Below are positions 35,489-45,555 of a stretch of DNA of 64,000 bases, piece after piece; the stretch's first letter is position 1, and each line of letters begins with the position of its first letter. The DNA lies in contig NZ_CAACUY010000009.1 of the NCBI RefSeq assembly GCF_900659615.1, forward strand, positions 1 through 64,000. Reading direction: 5' to 3'. The DNA comes from Actinomadura fibrosa (GTDB lineage: Bacteria > Actinomycetota > Actinomycetes > Streptosporangiales > Streptosporangiaceae). The notes beneath the pieces were generated by a model that worked only from the letters and a program-made list of their open reading frames with translations, was not told the DNA's origin and searched no databases. Made by a program: the position numbers and the translations under genes.

Positions 35489-36169
35489 TCACGGCTCGAA
35501 CTTGTAGCCCAGCCCGCGGACGGTGACGATGTACCGCGGCGTGGACGGGGTTGACTCGATCTTGGCGCGGAGGCGCTTGATGTGGACGTCCAGGGTCTTG
35601 GTGTCGCCGACGTAGTCGGCGCCCCAGACGCGGTCGATCAGCTGCATGCGGGTGAGGACGCGGCCCGCGTTGCGCAGCAGCACCTCCAGCAGCTCGAACT
35701 CCTTCAGGGGGAGCTGGACGGGGTCGCCGCCGACGCTCACCACGTGGCGCTCCACGTCCATGCGGACGGGCCCGGCCTCCAGCGTCGCCGGGGCGAGCTC
35801 CTCGACCTCGCCCTGCCGGCGCAGGACGGCGCGCATGCGGGCGATCAGCTCCCGGGTGGAGAACGGCTTGGTGACGTAGTCGTCGGCGCCGAGCTCCAGG
35901 CCGACGACCTTGTCCACCTCGCTGTCCTTGGCGGTCAGCATGATCACCGGGACGCTGGACTTGGCGCGCAGCTCCCGGCACACCTCGGTGCCGGGCAGCC
36001 CGGGGAGCATGAGGTCGAGCAGCACGAGGTCGGCACCGTTGCGCTCGAAGATGTCCAGCGCGTCGGGGCCGGTGGCGGCGACCGCCACCTCGAAGCCCTC
36101 CTTGCGCAGGTTGTACGACAGTGCGTCGCTGAACGACTCTTCGTCTTCCACGACGAGCACGCGGGTCAC
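35489..36169 (-). CDS. regX3: Response regulator RegX3 (OmpR/PhoB family)
   Basis: 226 residues. Receiver domain 1-115 with acidic pair VVEDEES, phospho-acceptor Asp52 in LVLLDLMLPG, and Lys101 in YVTKPFSTREL. The DNA-binding winged helix (135-226) has LKEFELLEVLLRNAGRVLTR, then VHIKRLRAKIE and VRGLGYKFEP. It is the partner of the kinase just upstream; in mycobacteria RegX3 governs phosphate starvation. GTG 36169 overlaps the kinase stop (GTGA) with GGGAGG upstream, so the two are translationally coupled. Confidence 0.92.
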   Translation of the reverse strand: MTRVLVVEDEESFSDALSYNLRKEGFEVAVAATGPDALDIFERNGADLVLLDLMLPGLPGTEVCRELRAKSSVPVIMLTAKDSEVDKVVGLELGADDYVTKPFSTRELIARMRAVLRRQGEVEELAPATLEAGPVRMDVERHVVSVGGDPVQLPLKEFELLEVLLRNAGRVLTRMQLIDRVWGADYVGDTKTLDVHIKRLRAKIESTPSTPRYIVTVRGLGYKFEP

Positions 36170-37389
36170 GGTGTTGCCTCCCGGGCGGTTTCATTCAGTG
36201 CGGCGCCCTCGGCGGGGCGGGTCTCGGCGGCGGGCGGGACGCCGTTGGGGGACGCGTCGAGCAGCGGGAGCCGGATCGTGAACGTGGACCCGGACCCCTC
36301 CTTGCTCCACACGGTCACCTCGCCGCCGTGCTTGGTGGTGACGTGCTTGACGATGGCCAGGCCGAGGCCCGTGCCGCCGGTCTGGCGGGACCGGGCGGGG
36401 TCGACCCGGTAGAACCGCTCGAAGATGCGCTCGACCTCGGTGTCGGGGATCCCGATGCCCTGGTCCGTGACGTTGATCTCGACGTGCTGGTCGTCGCAGC
36501 GGCGGGTGGCGACGACGACCCGGGTGTGCTCGGGGCTGTAGGCGACGGCGTTGTCGATCAGGTTGCGCAGCGCGGTGATCAGCAGTTCCTCGTCGCCGCG
36601 CACCTGGAGGCCGTCCTCGCCGCCGACGGCGAGCTCGATGTCCTTCGCGGACGCCTTGATCTGGCAGCGGTCGAGCGCCTCGACCGCGATCTCGTCCAGG
36701 CCGACGGCGTGCAGCTCGGGGAGCGGCTCGTCGCCCTGGATGCGCGAGAGGGTCATGAGGTCCTGGACGAGGTTGGTCAGCCGGACCGACTCGTACTGCA
36801 TGCGCCCGGCGAAGCGGCGGACGGCCTCGGGGTCGTCCGCGGCGCCCTCGACGGTCTCGGCGAGCAGCGACAGGGCCCCGACGGGCGTCTTGAGCTCGTG
36901 GCTGACGTTGGCGACGAAGTCGCGCCGGATCGCCTCGGTGCGGCGCAGCTCGGTGAGGTCCTCGGCGAGGACGAGGACGAGGCCGTGCGAGCCGAGCGGC
37001 GCCACCCGGACCGCGAACCAGCGGCCGTCGGCGCGGCCCCGGCCGCGTCCGGGCCCGACCTGGATCTCCGTCTCGCGGATCTCGCCGTCGCGCCGCACCA
37101 GCCGGGCCATCGCGAGCAGCTCGTCCAGGACGAGCCGGTCGCCGCTGACCATGCCGAACGCCCGCGCCGCCGAGCTGGCGCGCAGGACCCGGTCCTCGCC
37201 GTCCACGACCACCGCCGAAGAACGCAGGACACTGAGCACCGAGGCGACTCCCGGGGGAAGGACGCCGACAGGCGCCGCCGGGGTGGTCACCCGTTGGGCT
37301 CGCTCGCTCACGCGCACCGCCAATCCAGTCGCGAGCCCGATCGCGAGCCCGGCGAGCCCGGTCAGGCTCGCGACAATCTCGACCTCCAC
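36166..37389 (-). CDS. senX3: Sensor histidine kinase SenX3
   Basis: 407 residues. One N-terminal membrane helix (about 7-28), a PAS-like region (55-150), HisKA with intact VANVSHELKTPVGALSLL (His near 165), and HATPase with N-box DNAVAYSP, DQGIGIPD and GGTGLGLAIVKH. Architecture and neighbours (regX3 below, phoU divergent) match the SenX3 phosphate sensor. The start is GTG 37389; no clear Shine-Dalgarno. Confidence 0.92.
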   Translation of the reverse strand: MEVEIVASLTGLAGLAIGLATGLAVRVSERAQRVTTPAAPVGVLPPGVASVLSVLRSSAVVVDGEDRVLRASSAARAFGMVSGDRLVLDELLAMARLVRRDGEIRETEIQVGPGRGRGRADGRWFAVRVAPLGSHGLVLVLAEDLTELRRTEAIRRDFVANVSHELKTPVGALSLLAETVEGAADDPEAVRRFAGRMQYESVRLTNLVQDLMTLSRIQGDEPLPELHAVGLDEIAVEALDRCQIKASAKDIELAVGGEDGLQVRGDEELLITALRNLIDNAVAYSPEHTRVVVATRRCDDQHVEINVTDQGIGIPDTEVERIFERFYRVDPARSRQTGGTGLGLAIVKHVTTKHGGEVTVWSKEGSGSTFTIRLPLLDASPNGVPPAAETRPAEGAALNETAREATP

Positions 37390-37451
37390 ACCACGGATCG
37401 TAAGCGGCGATCGGCCGTGGACCGCGCCGCCCTGCCTCCCGAGATGGTCTC

Positions 37452-37495
37452 GTTCGCCGAAAGTTCACCTTCTTCTACGGGTCGGTTCACGCAGG
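37452..37495 (+). promoter_or_regulatory. PHO-box-like direct repeats with 11-bp spacing
   Basis: GTTCGCC at 37452, GTTCACC at 37463 and GTTCACG at 37485 lie in register at 11-bp steps; the unit at 37474 is degenerate. Streptomycete PHO boxes bound by PhoP are made of such 11-bp GTTCACC-type units. The site lies between senX3 and phoU, where RegX3 autoregulation is expected. Confidence 0.65.
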
Positions 37496-37622
37496 TCAGG
37501 CACGATGTGGCGTGGGCGAGTACGCCCGCCGGCCCGGCACGGCGCCACTATCGTCACTTAAGTCCGAAAAATCCCCTCCGTTTCCGCCTCGCACCGCCCC
37601 GACTCGCACAAGGGAAGTTGAA

Positions 37623-38285
37623 TTGCGCGACGCCTACCACGAGGAGCTCGACTCCCTCTCCGACAAGCTGGTCGAGATGACCCGGCTCGTCCGCTCCGCG
37701 ATGGCCCGCGCGGTGACCGCGCTGCTGGACGCCGACCTGCGCCTGTCCGAAGAGGTCATCAGCAGCGACGAGCACGTCAACAAGATCGACACCGAGATCG
37801 AGGAGACGGTGTTCGACCTCATGGCCCGGCAGCAGCCGGTCGCCGGCGACCTGCGGACGCTGATCACCGCGCTGCGGATGAGCGGCGACCTGGAGCGCAT
37901 GGGCGACCTCGCCGTGCACATCGCCAAGACCGCGCGCCGCCGCCACCCCGAGTCGGCCGTCCCGCCCGAGCTCCAGGCGACCGTCCTGGAGATGGGCCAG
38001 ATCGCCGAGCGCATGATCGCCAAGACCGGCAGCGTGATCGCGTCCCAGAACGTCGAGATGGGCCTGGAGCTGGACGCCGACGACGACCAGATGGACCGGC
38101 TGCACCGCCGCCTGTTCGACGTCCTGCTGTCGCCCCAGTGGAAGCACGGCGTCGAGCCCGCGGTCGACATCACGCTCGCCGGGCGCTACTTCGAGCGCTT
38201 CGCCGACCACGCCGTCCACGTGGCCGAGGACGTCGTCTACCTCGTCACGGGCCAGCGCCCCGAGGAGATCAACGACCTCCCCTGA
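37623..38285 (+). CDS. phoU: Phosphate uptake regulator PhoU
   Basis: 220 residues, all helical, with two copies of the PhoU motif: EVISSDEHVNKIDTEIEETVFDLMARQQPVAGDLRTLITALRMSGDLERMGDLAVHIA and, in the second half, ITLAGRYFERFADHAVHVAEDVVYLVTG. PhoU links phosphate transport to the sensor kinase and dampens signalling when phosphate is ample. TTG 37623 is chosen for GGGAAG six bases upstream and because MRDAYHEEL is the normal start. Divergent from senX3-regX3; the Pst transporter is not in the window. Confidence 0.92.
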   Translation: MRDAYHEELDSLSDKLVEMTRLVRSAMARAVTALLDADLRLSEEVISSDEHVNKIDTEIEETVFDLMARQQPVAGDLRTLITALRMSGDLERMGDLAVHIAKTARRRHPESAVPPELQATVLEMGQIAERMIAKTGSVIASQNVEMGLELDADDDQMDRLHRRLFDVLLSPQWKHGVEPAVDITLAGRYFERFADHAVHVAEDVVYLVTGQRPEEINDLP

Positions 38286-38305
38286 GGGCGCCCGGCGCCT
38301 ACGAG

Positions 38306-38351
38306 AAGAACCCGTCGCGACCGCCTCGCAAAGCGGTCACGACGGGTTCTT
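38306..38351. terminator. Bidirectional hairpin between phoU and gpmA
   Basis: Arms 38306-38324 and 38333-38351 pair at 18 of 19 bases with an 8-base loop. The A-rich left and T-rich right ends (AAGAA/TTCTT) give a T run for either direction. Placed between two convergent genes. Confidence 0.8.
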
Positions 38352-38381
38352 CCGTTCCGGCCCTGAGCGGCCGGGCCTTCG

Positions 38382-39146
38382 CTACTTCTTCTTGGGCTTC
38401 TTCGCCGCGCCCTGGTTCTTGACGGCCTCGATGGCGGCCTTGGCAGCGGCCGGGTCGAGGTACTCGCCGCCGCGCTTCAGGGGCGCGAAGTCGTCGTCGA
38501 GCTCGTAGACGAGCGGGATCCCGGTCGGGATGTTCAGGCCGACGATCTGCTCGTCGCCGATGTCGTCCAGGTGCTTGACGAGCGCGCGCAGCGAGTTGCC
38601 GTGCGCGGCGACGAGCACGGTCTTGCCCGCGGCCAGGTCGGGGACGATCGCGTCGTACCAGTACGGGAGGAGCCGGTCCACGACGTCGGCGAGGCACTCG
38701 GTCCGCGGGATCAGCTCGGACGGCAGCTCGGCGTAGCGGAGGTCGTTGACCTGCGACAGGGGGTCGTCGTCCTTGATGGGCGGCGGCGGGGTGTCGTAGG
38801 AGCGGCGCCAGGTCATGAACTGCTCCTCGCCGAACTCCTCGCGCGTCTGGGCCTTGTTCTTGCCCTGGAGCGCGCCGTAGTGCCGCTCGTTCAGCCGCCA
38901 CGAGCGCTTGACGGGGATCCAGAGCAGATCGGCCACGTCCAGCGCGATGTTCGCGGTGCGGATGGCCCGCTTCAGCAGGGAGGTGTGCACCACGTCGGGG
39001 GTGATGTCGGCGTCGAGCAGCAGGTCGCCGCCCTTGGTCGCCTCGCTCTCGCCCTTCGTCGAAAGGTCCACGTCCACCCACCCGGTGAACAGCCCTTCCG
39101 CGTTCCAGACGCTTTCACCATGCCGGAGCAATACCAGGGTCGCCAT
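38382..39146 (-). CDS. gpmA: 2,3-bisphosphoglycerate-dependent phosphoglycerate mutase
   Basis: 254 residues. Interconverts 3- and 2-phosphoglycerate in glycolysis. [20 protein letters not shown] carries the phosphohistidine; [11 protein letters not shown], the long insertion with [18 protein letters not shown], and [18 protein letters not shown] (second His) are as expected for dPGM. The lysine-rich end KKPKKK is an unremarkable extension. Follows the YbjN gene after 11 bases and belongs to the mshA-YbjN-gpmA-senX3-regX3 neighbourhood known from mycobacteria. Confidence 0.95.
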   Translation of the reverse strand: MATLVLLRHGESVWNAEGLFTGWVDVDLSTKGESEATKGGDLLLDADITPDVVHTSLLKRAIRTANIALDVADLLWIPVKRSWRLNERHYGALQGKNKAQTREEFGEEQFMTWRRSYDTPPPPIKDDDPLSQVNDLRYAELPSELIPRTECLADVVDRLLPYWYDAIVPDLAAGKTVLVAAHGNSLRALVKHLDDIGDEQIVGLNIPTGIPLVYELDDDFAPLKRGGEYLDPAAAKAAIEAVKNQGAAKKPKKK

Positions 39147-39157
39147 AGGACCAGAGC

Positions 39158-39676
39158 CTAGCGGCCCTCCTCCGCCCCCTCGCGGTTGGCCGGGTCGGCG
39201 AAGGAGGCGAAGGCCCGCAGGTTGGCGAGGCTCTCGCCGCGCTTGACCCGCCAGTCCCACTCCCGCTGGATGGAGCTCTTGAAGCCGCGCTCCAGCGCCT
39301 TGTCGAAGTTCTCGTCCGAGTAGGTGAGGACGCAGCCGAGCAGCCGGTCGACCTCCTCGGCGCTGATCGAGTCGAGCGAGACCCTGCCGACGAGGTGGAC
39401 GTCGCCGACGTCGTCCAGGGCGAAGCTCACGCCGTACATGCGGCCGTTCTTCTCCAGCAGGAACCGGTAGAAGTCGGCGTGGTTCTCGTCGGGCCGGCGG
39501 CAGAAGAACGCCTCCACGTGCAGGCTGTGGTCGCCGACGATCAGCCAGGTCATGGTGGCGAGCTTGTGCTGGCCGGGGAGCTTGACGAAGAACGCGTCCT
39601 CGCGCGGCTCCTCGTACTCCAGCTCGGCCGCGTCCAGCGCCTGCCGGATGACCTTGACGGGCTCCCTCTCGCTCAT
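39158..39676 (-). CDS. YbjN-domain protein
   Basis: 172 residues. Matches the actinobacterial YbjN/sensory-transduction-like family: [28 protein letters not shown], then [55 protein letters not shown]. The fold resembles type III chaperones; function is unknown but it is nearly always next to mshA. Its ATG overlaps the mshA stop (ATGA), with GGAGG seven bases before, so the two are coupled. Confidence 0.9.
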   Translation of the reverse strand: MSEREPVKVIRQALDAAELEYEEPREDAFFVKLPGQHKLATMTWLIVGDHSLHVEAFFCRRPDENHADFYRFLLEKNGRMYGVSFALDDVGDVHLVGRVSLDSISAEEVDRLLGCVLTYSDENFDKALERGFKSSIQREWDWRVKRGESLANLRAFASFADPANREGAEEGR

Positions 39677-41016
39677 GCCGTCACCTCCGCGGTGAGCCGG
39701 GACGTCAGGGTGGGCGGCGCGAGGCGCACGGCGGGGAGGGACATGGCTCCGGTATACACCTCCAGCAGGCGGTCCACGGTCGCGTCCCACCCGAAGCCCT
39801 GCGCGCGGCGGACGGCGCCGCGGGCGAGGCGGGCGTGCAGGCCGGGCTCGGCGTGGAGGCGGCGCAGGACGGCCGCGTAGTCGGCGGGGTCGTGGCCGGA
39901 GACGAGGATCCCCGACTCGCCGTCCGCGACGGCGGTGCGGAGGCCGCCGACGCGGGCCGCGACGACGGGGGTGCCGCACGCCTGCGACTCGACGGCGACG
40001 AGCCCGAACGACTCGCTGTGGGACGGGACGACGGTGACGTCCGCGGCGCGGTACCAGTCGGCGAGCACGGCCTGCGGGCTCGGCGGCTCGAACCGGACGA
40101 CGTCGGCGATGCCGAGCTCGGCGGCGAGCGCCTGGAGCCCCTCCGGGCGCGACCGGCCGCTGCCGCTCGGGCCGCCGACGACCGCGACGACGAGCCGCGG
40201 GCGCAGGGACGGGTCGTCCGCGAGCATGCGGGCGGCGGCGCGCAGCAGCACGTCCGGCGCCTTGAGCGGCTGGATCCGCCCGACGAACAGCAGCACGTAG
40301 GCGTCGCGGGGCAGGCCGAGGCGGCGGCGGGCGGGCCCGGTGCGGTGCGGCAGCAGGCCGGTGCCGCGGGCGAGCAGCGGGGACTCGGGGCGGAACACCG
40401 ACAGGTCGACGCCGGGGTTGACGCGCGCGACGCGCTTCGGGTCGGCGCCGTACAGCTCGACCAGCTCGCGGGCCTCCTCGGCCGTGTTGGCGATGAGCTG
40501 GTCGGACGACGACACGACCAGCTCCTCGCCGAGCACCCGCTCGGGCGGCTCGGGCCTGTCGCCGTCCGCGAGCGCGGCGTTCTTCACCTTCGCCATCGTG
40601 TGCATCGAGTGGACGAGCGGGACGCCCCAGCGCTTCTTGGCGGCCCATCCGGCCTGCCCGGACAACCAGTAGTGCGTGTGGAGGAGGTCGTAGTGGCCGG
40701 GCTCGTGGGAGGCCTCGGCGCGCAGCACCCCGGAGGTGAAGCCGCACAGGTGGCGCGGCAGCTCGGTCTTGTCCAGCTCCTCGAACGGCCCGGCGACGAC
40801 GTGCCGGACGAGCACGCCGGGGGCCAGTTCGGCGACGGGCGGCAGGTCGCGCGAGGTGGCTCGGGTGAAGACGTCGACCTCGACGCCGCGGGCGGCGAGC
40901 CGCTTGGCGACCTCGACGATGTAGACGTTCATGCCGCCCGCGTCGCCCGTGCCGGGCTGGTCGAGAGGCGAAGTATGAACACTGACCGTCGCAACTCGGT
41001 TGATACGACGCGACAC
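39673..41016 (-). CDS. mshA: D-inositol-3-phosphate glycosyltransferase (mycothiol synthesis)
   Basis: 447 residues, GT-B fold. Transfers GlcNAc from UDP-GlcNAc to inositol 3-phosphate, the first step of mycothiol production. The start [23 protein letters not shown] is diagnostic for MshA; other signatures are [46 protein letters not shown] and the nucleotide-binding [28 protein letters not shown] 41016 has GGAGGT eight bases upstream. Heads the mshA-YbjN-gpmA run. Confidence 0.95.
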   Translation of the reverse strand: MSRRINRVATVSVHTSPLDQPGTGDAGGMNVYIVEVAKRLAARGVEVDVFTRATSRDLPPVAELAPGVLVRHVVAGPFEELDKTELPRHLCGFTSGVLRAEASHEPGHYDLLHTHYWLSGQAGWAAKKRWGVPLVHSMHTMAKVKNAALADGDRPEPPERVLGEELVVSSSDQLIANTAEEARELVELYGADPKRVARVNPGVDLSVFRPESPLLARGTGLLPHRTGPARRRLGLPRDAYVLLFVGRIQPLKAPDVLLRAAARMLADDPSLRPRLVVAVVGGPSGSGRSRPEGLQALAAELGIADVVRFEPPSPQAVLADWYRAADVTVVPSHSESFGLVAVESQACGTPVVAARVGGLRTAVADGESGILVSGHDPADYAAVLRRLHAEPGLHARLARGAVRRAQGFGWDATVDRLLEVYTGAMSLPAVRLAPPTLTSRLTAEVTA

Positions 41017-41198
41017 CAGACACCACCTCCGACAGCACAACCTATCGAGCGGATGAGGTGTTCCCGGATGACGGCCGACAATCGTCACGAACCGCCACAG
41101 TGACCCACCTCACCGGCCCGCTCACCGGCCCGGCCACCGGCTCAGACGCCCGTGACCCCGGGGCGGCGGGCGGTTCGCGGACCTGAGAGGCTTGGCGC

Positions 41199-41987
41199 AT
41201 GCGTAAGACGGCGGTGGTGACCGGAGCGAGCAGCGGGATCGGGGCGGCCACGGCGCGGCGCCTCGCGGCGGAGGGGTTCAACGTCGTCCTTGCGGCGCGC
41301 CGCAAGGACCGCCTGGACGCCCTGGCCGAGGAGATCGCCGGCACCGTGCCGGGCGCGGGCCCGGGCCAGGCCGGGCGGGTCGTCCCCATCGAGCTGGACG
41401 TGACGTCGCAGGAGTCGGTGGACGCGCTCGCCGCCCGCGTCCTCGGGCGGGGCGGCGGCTGCCACGTGCTGGTCAACAACGCGGGCGGCGCGCTCGGGCT
41501 CGACAGCGTCGCGACCGCCGACCTGGCCGACTGGCGCGCCATGTACGAGACGAACGTGCTCGGCCTCGTCCGGGTGACGAAGGCGCTGCTGCCCGGGCTC
41601 GTGGAGAGCGGCGCCGGGCATGTGGTGAACATCACATCGCTGGCCGGCCACGTCCCCTACGAGGGCGGGGGCGGCTACAACGCCGCCAAGCACGCCGCGT
41701 ACGCGGTGAACGAGGTGATGCGCCTGGAGCTGGTCGCCGAGCCCGTCCGCGTGACCGAGATCGCGCCGGGGCTCGTGAAGACCGAGGAGTTCTCGCTCGT
41801 CCGGTTCCACGGGGACGAGGACAGGGCGGCCAAGCCGTACGAGGGCGTCCCCGAGCCGCTGGTCGCCGAGGACATCGCGGACTGCATCGCCTGGGCCGTC
41901 ACCCGCCCGCCGCACGTCAACATCGACCGGATCGACGTGCAGCCCCGCGTCCAGGCCGCCCCGCACAAGCTCCACCGCGAGACCTGA
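41199..41987 (+). CDS. Short-chain dehydrogenase/reductase
   Basis: 262 residues of the classical SDR type. TGASSGIG near residue 8 binds the nucleotide, with R-containing AARRKDRL after beta-2 favouring NADP. LVNNAGG, the Ser in NITSLAG and YNAAKHA (Tyr-x-x-x-Lys) complete the active site. The C-terminal RIDVQPRVQ is typical of YdfG/serine-dehydrogenase-like members, which oxidise 3-hydroxy acids such as serine; this specificity is only suggested. It stands alone, divergent from mshA. Confidence 0.85.
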   Translation: MRKTAVVTGASSGIGAATARRLAAEGFNVVLAARRKDRLDALAEEIAGTVPGAGPGQAGRVVPIELDVTSQESVDALAARVLGRGGGCHVLVNNAGGALGLDSVATADLADWRAMYETNVLGLVRVTKALLPGLVESGAGHVVNITSLAGHVPYEGGGGYNAAKHAAYAVNEVMRLELVAEPVRVTEIAPGLVKTEEFSLVRFHGDEDRAAKPYEGVPEPLVAEDIADCIAWAVTRPPHVNIDRIDVQPRVQAAPHKLHRET

Positions 41988-42007
41988 GCCTCCTGGGCGG
42001 TTAGCGC

Positions 42008-42823
42008 TCAGCGGGGCGCGACCGCCGACCAGGGCAGCGTGACCTCGCCCAGCCGCCAGCGCCCGCGTCCTCCGTAGGGAGGGCGCGTGAGCACGGGGTG
42101 CGACCGCGCGAGGAGGGACACCGCCTCGATCCAGCGGGCGCGGGGGCCGAACGCCGAATGCGGGGCCGCCGTCGCCCAGCAGCGGTCGAACGCCGCGAGC
42201 AGCTCGTGGACGGGCTCGCCGGGCACGTTGCGGTGGATGAGCGTCTTCGGCAGCCGCTCCGCCAGGCCCGAGGGGCGGTCGAGCGTCGGCAGGTGCGCCG
42301 CGAAGGTGATCGTCCGCGGGCCGTCCGGGGTGAGGGCGACCCACACGGCGCGGCGGCCGATCTCGTCGCACGTCCCCTCGACGAGCACGCCGCCGGGGGC
42401 GAGGCGGCCGCGCAGCCCGTCCCAGGCCCGCCAGGCGGCCTCCTCGTCGTACTGGCGGAGAACGTTGAACGCCCGGACGAGCACCGGGGGCCGCTCGACC
42501 GGCAGCTCGAAGCCGCCGCGCCGGAACGACAGCCCATCGTGCGGGCCGGTGGCGGCCGTGAAGGCGATCCCGGCGGCGACCCGTTCGGGCTCGATCTCGA
42601 TGCCGACGACCTCCAGCCGGGGCGAGACGGCGCGGAGCCGCCGGTAGAGCTCGAACGTGGTGACGGGCGACGCGCCGTAGCCGAGGTCGACGGCGAGGGG
42701 CCGGTCGCCGGTGCGCAGGACCGCGGTCTGCGTGGCGGCGATCCAGCGGTCCACCCGCCGCAGCCGGTTGGGCGCGGTGGTGCCCCGCGTGACCTCCCCT
42801 TGCGGCTTCCGCGTCGTCCTCAC
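42008..42823 (-). CDS. SAM-dependent methyltransferase-like protein
   Basis: 271 residues. The nucleotide-binding motif I is AVDLGYGASPVTTFELYRRL, the acidic end of beta-2 is VVGIEIEPERVAAG, and PPVLVRAFNVLRQYDEEAA with LAPGGVLVEGTCDEIGRRAV covers motifs II/III. This is an actinobacterial class I methyltransferase group whose substrate is unknown. GTG 42823 is supported by GGAGGA seven bases upstream. Divergent from the acyl-CoA synthetase gene at 42982. Confidence 0.8.
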   Translation of the reverse strand: MRTTRKPQGEVTRGTTAPNRLRRVDRWIAATQTAVLRTGDRPLAVDLGYGASPVTTFELYRRLRAVSPRLEVVGIEIEPERVAAGIAFTAATGPHDGLSFRRGGFELPVERPPVLVRAFNVLRQYDEEAAWRAWDGLRGRLAPGGVLVEGTCDEIGRRAVWVALTPDGPRTITFAAHLPTLDRPSGLAERLPKTLIHRNVPGEPVHELLAAFDRCWATAAPHSAFGPRARWIEAVSLLARSHPVLTRPPYGGRGRWRLGEVTLPWSAVAPR

Positions 42824-42981
42824 GCCCCCATCCTCCCGCCTGCGCGCACCCTCTCGTCCCGTCCCCGGATCGTTGGCCCGGGGCCACTGAATGAGATTCG
42901 GTAAGCGATTGGTTACGGTGGTGCCCGACGCGCTCCGCGCCGGCGGAGCGCACGCGTGGCGCGACGCCCGGAGGAGAGTCG

Positions 42982-44601
42982 ATGGCACAGCTCGACCTGG
43001 CGACCCTGCACGAGGCCATCGCGGCCGCCGTGCCCGACCGCGAGTGCCTGGTGTGGCGCGACCGGCGCTGGACGTGGCGCGAGGTGACCGAGCGGACGCG
43101 AAGGCTGGCGCACGTCCTGCACGACCACGGCCTCGGCATCGGGCCGGAGGCGAGCAGCGAGCCCTGGGAGTCGCCGCACGACCACCTCGCGCTCTACCTG
43201 CACAACGGGCCCGAGTACCTGGAGGGGCTGGTCGGGGCGCACAAGGCCCGCGTCGCCCCGTTCAACGTCAACTACCGCTACGTGGACGACGAGCTGGCGC
43301 AGCTGTTCGGCGACGCGCGTCCCGCCGCGGTGATGTACCACGCGCGGTTCGCCCCCGCCATCGGGCGCGTCGTGGAGCGGCTGAACCGGCGGCCGCTGCT
43401 CCTCCAGGTCGCCGACGAGTCCGGCACCGGCCTGCTGCCCGGCGCGCTCGACTACGAGGCCGCGCTCGCCGCCGCCCCGGCGGGCCCCCTCGACGGCGTC
43501 CGGCCGGACGCGGGCGATCTCCACATCCTCTACACCGGCGGGACGACCGGGCTGCCGAAGGGCGTGCTGTGGCGGATCGGCGACCTGATGCTGGGCCCGC
43601 TCGGCCTCCGCCGCCGCGACGGGACGCCGGTCACCGATCTCGGCGAGGCGGTCGAGCGCGCGGTGCGCAGCGAGGTCCGGGTGCTGGTGGGGCCGCCGCT
43701 CATGCACGGCGCGGGGACCTGGTCCTCGCTCGGCGGCTGGTGCGGCGGCGCGTGCGTGGTCTTCCCCACGGTCGTGGACGGGCTCGACGCGGCCGACCTG
43801 ATGGCGACCGCCGAGCGCGAGCGGGTGACCCGGATGCCGCTGGTCGGCGACGCGTTCGCGCGTCCCATCGTGGCGGCGCTGGAGAGCCGCCCGCACGAGC
43901 TGGGCCCGCTGCGCACGATGGTCAACTCGGCCGCGGCGATCAGCCCCGAGGTGAAGCGGCGGCTGCTGGAGCTGGTCCCGCACAGCCGCATCGTGGACGT
44001 GCTCGGCTCCTCGGAGAGCGGCTTCTCGGTCACCCGGAGCGGCGCGGACGCCCCCGCGTTCACGCCGTCCCCGGGCGCGGCCGTGCTCAGCGCCGACCGG
44101 ACGCGCAGGCTGCGGCCGGGCGACGGCGAGCTGGGCTGGCTCGCGAAGGGCGGCACGATCCCGCTCGGCTACCTCGGCGACCCGGACAAGACGGCGTCCA
44201 CGTTCCTCACGGTGGACGGCGAGCGCCTCGTCGTCGCGGGCGACCGCGTCCGGTACCGCGCGGACGGGACGATCGAGTTCCACGGCCGCGAGGCCACCAC
44301 GATCAACACGGGCGGCGAGAAGGTGTTCGCCGAGGAGGTGGAGGCCGTCCTGCGCGGCCTGCCGGGCATCGCGGACGCGCTGGTCGTGGGGCGGCCGAGC
44401 GAGCGGTGGGGCACCGAGATCGTGGCCGTCGTCCGGCCCGCCGGCCCCGGGAGCGGCCCGGACGACGCCGAGCTGCGCGCCGGCTGCGCCGTCCGGCTGG
44501 CCCGCTACAAGATCCCCAAGGCGTTCGTCCGGACGGGCGCGAGCCTGCGGCTCCCGAACGGCAAGGCCGACTACGCCGCGGCCCGCGCCCTGGTGACCTG
44601 A
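42982..44601 (+). CDS. Acyl-CoA synthetase (AMP-forming)
   Basis: 539 residues of the ANL superfamily. The P-loop-like A3 motif ILYTGGTTGLPKGVLW (near 180), VLGSSESGF, the A7/A8 region LVVAGDRVRYRADGTIEFHGREATTINTGGEKVFAEEVE and the catalytic Lys near the C-terminus (LPNGKADYAAA) are present. It activates a carboxylic acid to an acyl-CoA via an acyl-adenylate; chain type cannot be told, though the layout resembles FadD-type enzymes of steroid and fatty-acid breakdown in actinomycetes. The TIGR03084-like gene starts about 105 bases downstream on the same strand. Confidence 0.9.
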   Translation: MAQLDLATLHEAIAAAVPDRECLVWRDRRWTWREVTERTRRLAHVLHDHGLGIGPEASSEPWESPHDHLALYLHNGPEYLEGLVGAHKARVAPFNVNYRYVDDELAQLFGDARPAAVMYHARFAPAIGRVVERLNRRPLLLQVADESGTGLLPGALDYEAALAAAPAGPLDGVRPDAGDLHILYTGGTTGLPKGVLWRIGDLMLGPLGLRRRDGTPVTDLGEAVERAVRSEVRVLVGPPLMHGAGTWSSLGGWCGGACVVFPTVVDGLDAADLMATAERERVTRMPLVGDAFARPIVAALESRPHELGPLRTMVNSAAAISPEVKRRLLELVPHSRIVDVLGSSESGFSVTRSGADAPAFTPSPGAAVLSADRTRRLRPGDGELGWLAKGGTIPLGYLGDPDKTASTFLTVDGERLVVAGDRVRYRADGTIEFHGREATTINTGGEKVFAEEVEAVLRGLPGIADALVVGRPSERWGTEIVAVVRPAGPGSGPDDAELRAGCAVRLARYKIPKAFVRTGASLRLPNGKADYAAARALVT

Positions 44602-44706
44602 AACCGCCTCCGCGGGCGCCGTCCCAGCGGGTGTCCGGCCCGCCGGTCTGAACGGAATTCGGTTCGGGGCTGTACGGGCGCCACCGGACCGGGAGATCCT
44701 TGCGGG

Positions 44707-45492
44707 ATGCCCGACCTGAACGCCCTGCTCGCCGACCTCGCTGCCGAGGGCGACGTCCTCGACGCCCTCGTGGCACCGCTGCCCGCCGCGCGCTGGTCCG
44801 CGCCGACGCCCGCCGAGGGGTGGACGGTCGCGCACCAGATCGCGCACCTCGCCTGGACCGACGACCAGGCCATCGTGGCCGCCACCGACCCCGAGGCGTT
44901 CGCGGAACTGCTGGAGAAGGCCATGACCGACGCCGACTACGTCGAGGCGGGCGCGGCCGAGGGCGCCGCCGAGGCCCCGGACCGGCTCCTCGCCCGGTGG
45001 CGGGACGGGCGGCGCCGCATCCGCGCGGCCCTGGCCGCGGTCCCGGCCGGGACGCGGGTGCCGTGGTTCGGCCCGCCGATGAGCCCGGCGTCGATGGCGA
45101 CCGCGCGGCTCATGGAGACGTGGGCGCACGGCCAGGACGTCGCCGACGCCCTCGGCGCGCGGCGGGAGCCCACCCCCCGGCTCCGGCACGTCGCGCACAT
45201 CGGCGTCCGCACCCGCGACTTTGCGTTCCGGAACCGCGGCCTGGAGCCGCCCACCGAGGAGTTCCGCGTCACGCTGACCGGCCCCGGCGGCGAGGAGTGG
45301 ACGTGGGGCCCGGCGGACGCGGCGCAGTCGGTCACCGGGCCCGCGCTCGACTTCTGCCTGCTGGTCACGCAGCGGCGACACCGCGACGACCTCGCGGTCG
45401 CGGCGGAAGGCGCCGACGCGGACCGCTGGCTCGACGTCGCGCAGGCGTTCGCCGGACCGCCCGGCCCCGGCCGCGCCCCGGCCGCCGCCTGA
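44707..45492 (+). CDS. TIGR03084-type metal-binding protein (DinB/MDMPI fold)
   Basis: 261 residues. The N-terminal DinB-like bundle has [23 protein letters not shown] (first metal His) and [20 protein letters not shown] (further His), the pattern of mycothiol-dependent maleylpyruvate isomerase N-terminal domains. The C-terminal part ([38 protein letters not shown]) is SCP2-like. The family is frequent beside acyl-CoA synthetases and terpenoid or steroid degradation genes in actinomycetes. Mycothiol use would fit the mshA gene 4 kb away but is an inference. Confidence 0.85.
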   Translation: MPDLNALLADLAAEGDVLDALVAPLPAARWSAPTPAEGWTVAHQIAHLAWTDDQAIVAATDPEAFAELLEKAMTDADYVEAGAAEGAAEAPDRLLARWRDGRRRIRAALAAVPAGTRVPWFGPPMSPASMATARLMETWAHGQDVADALGARREPTPRLRHVAHIGVRTRDFAFRNRGLEPPTEEFRVTLTGPGGEEWTWGPADAAQSVTGPALDFCLLVTQRRHRDDLAVAAEGADADRWLDVAQAFAGPPGPGRAPAAA

Positions 45493-45555
45493 GAAGTCGA
45501 TCACTTCCGGCGCGGCGGACGTTCGAGGGACATCGCCGCTGGACATGCCAGGAAC

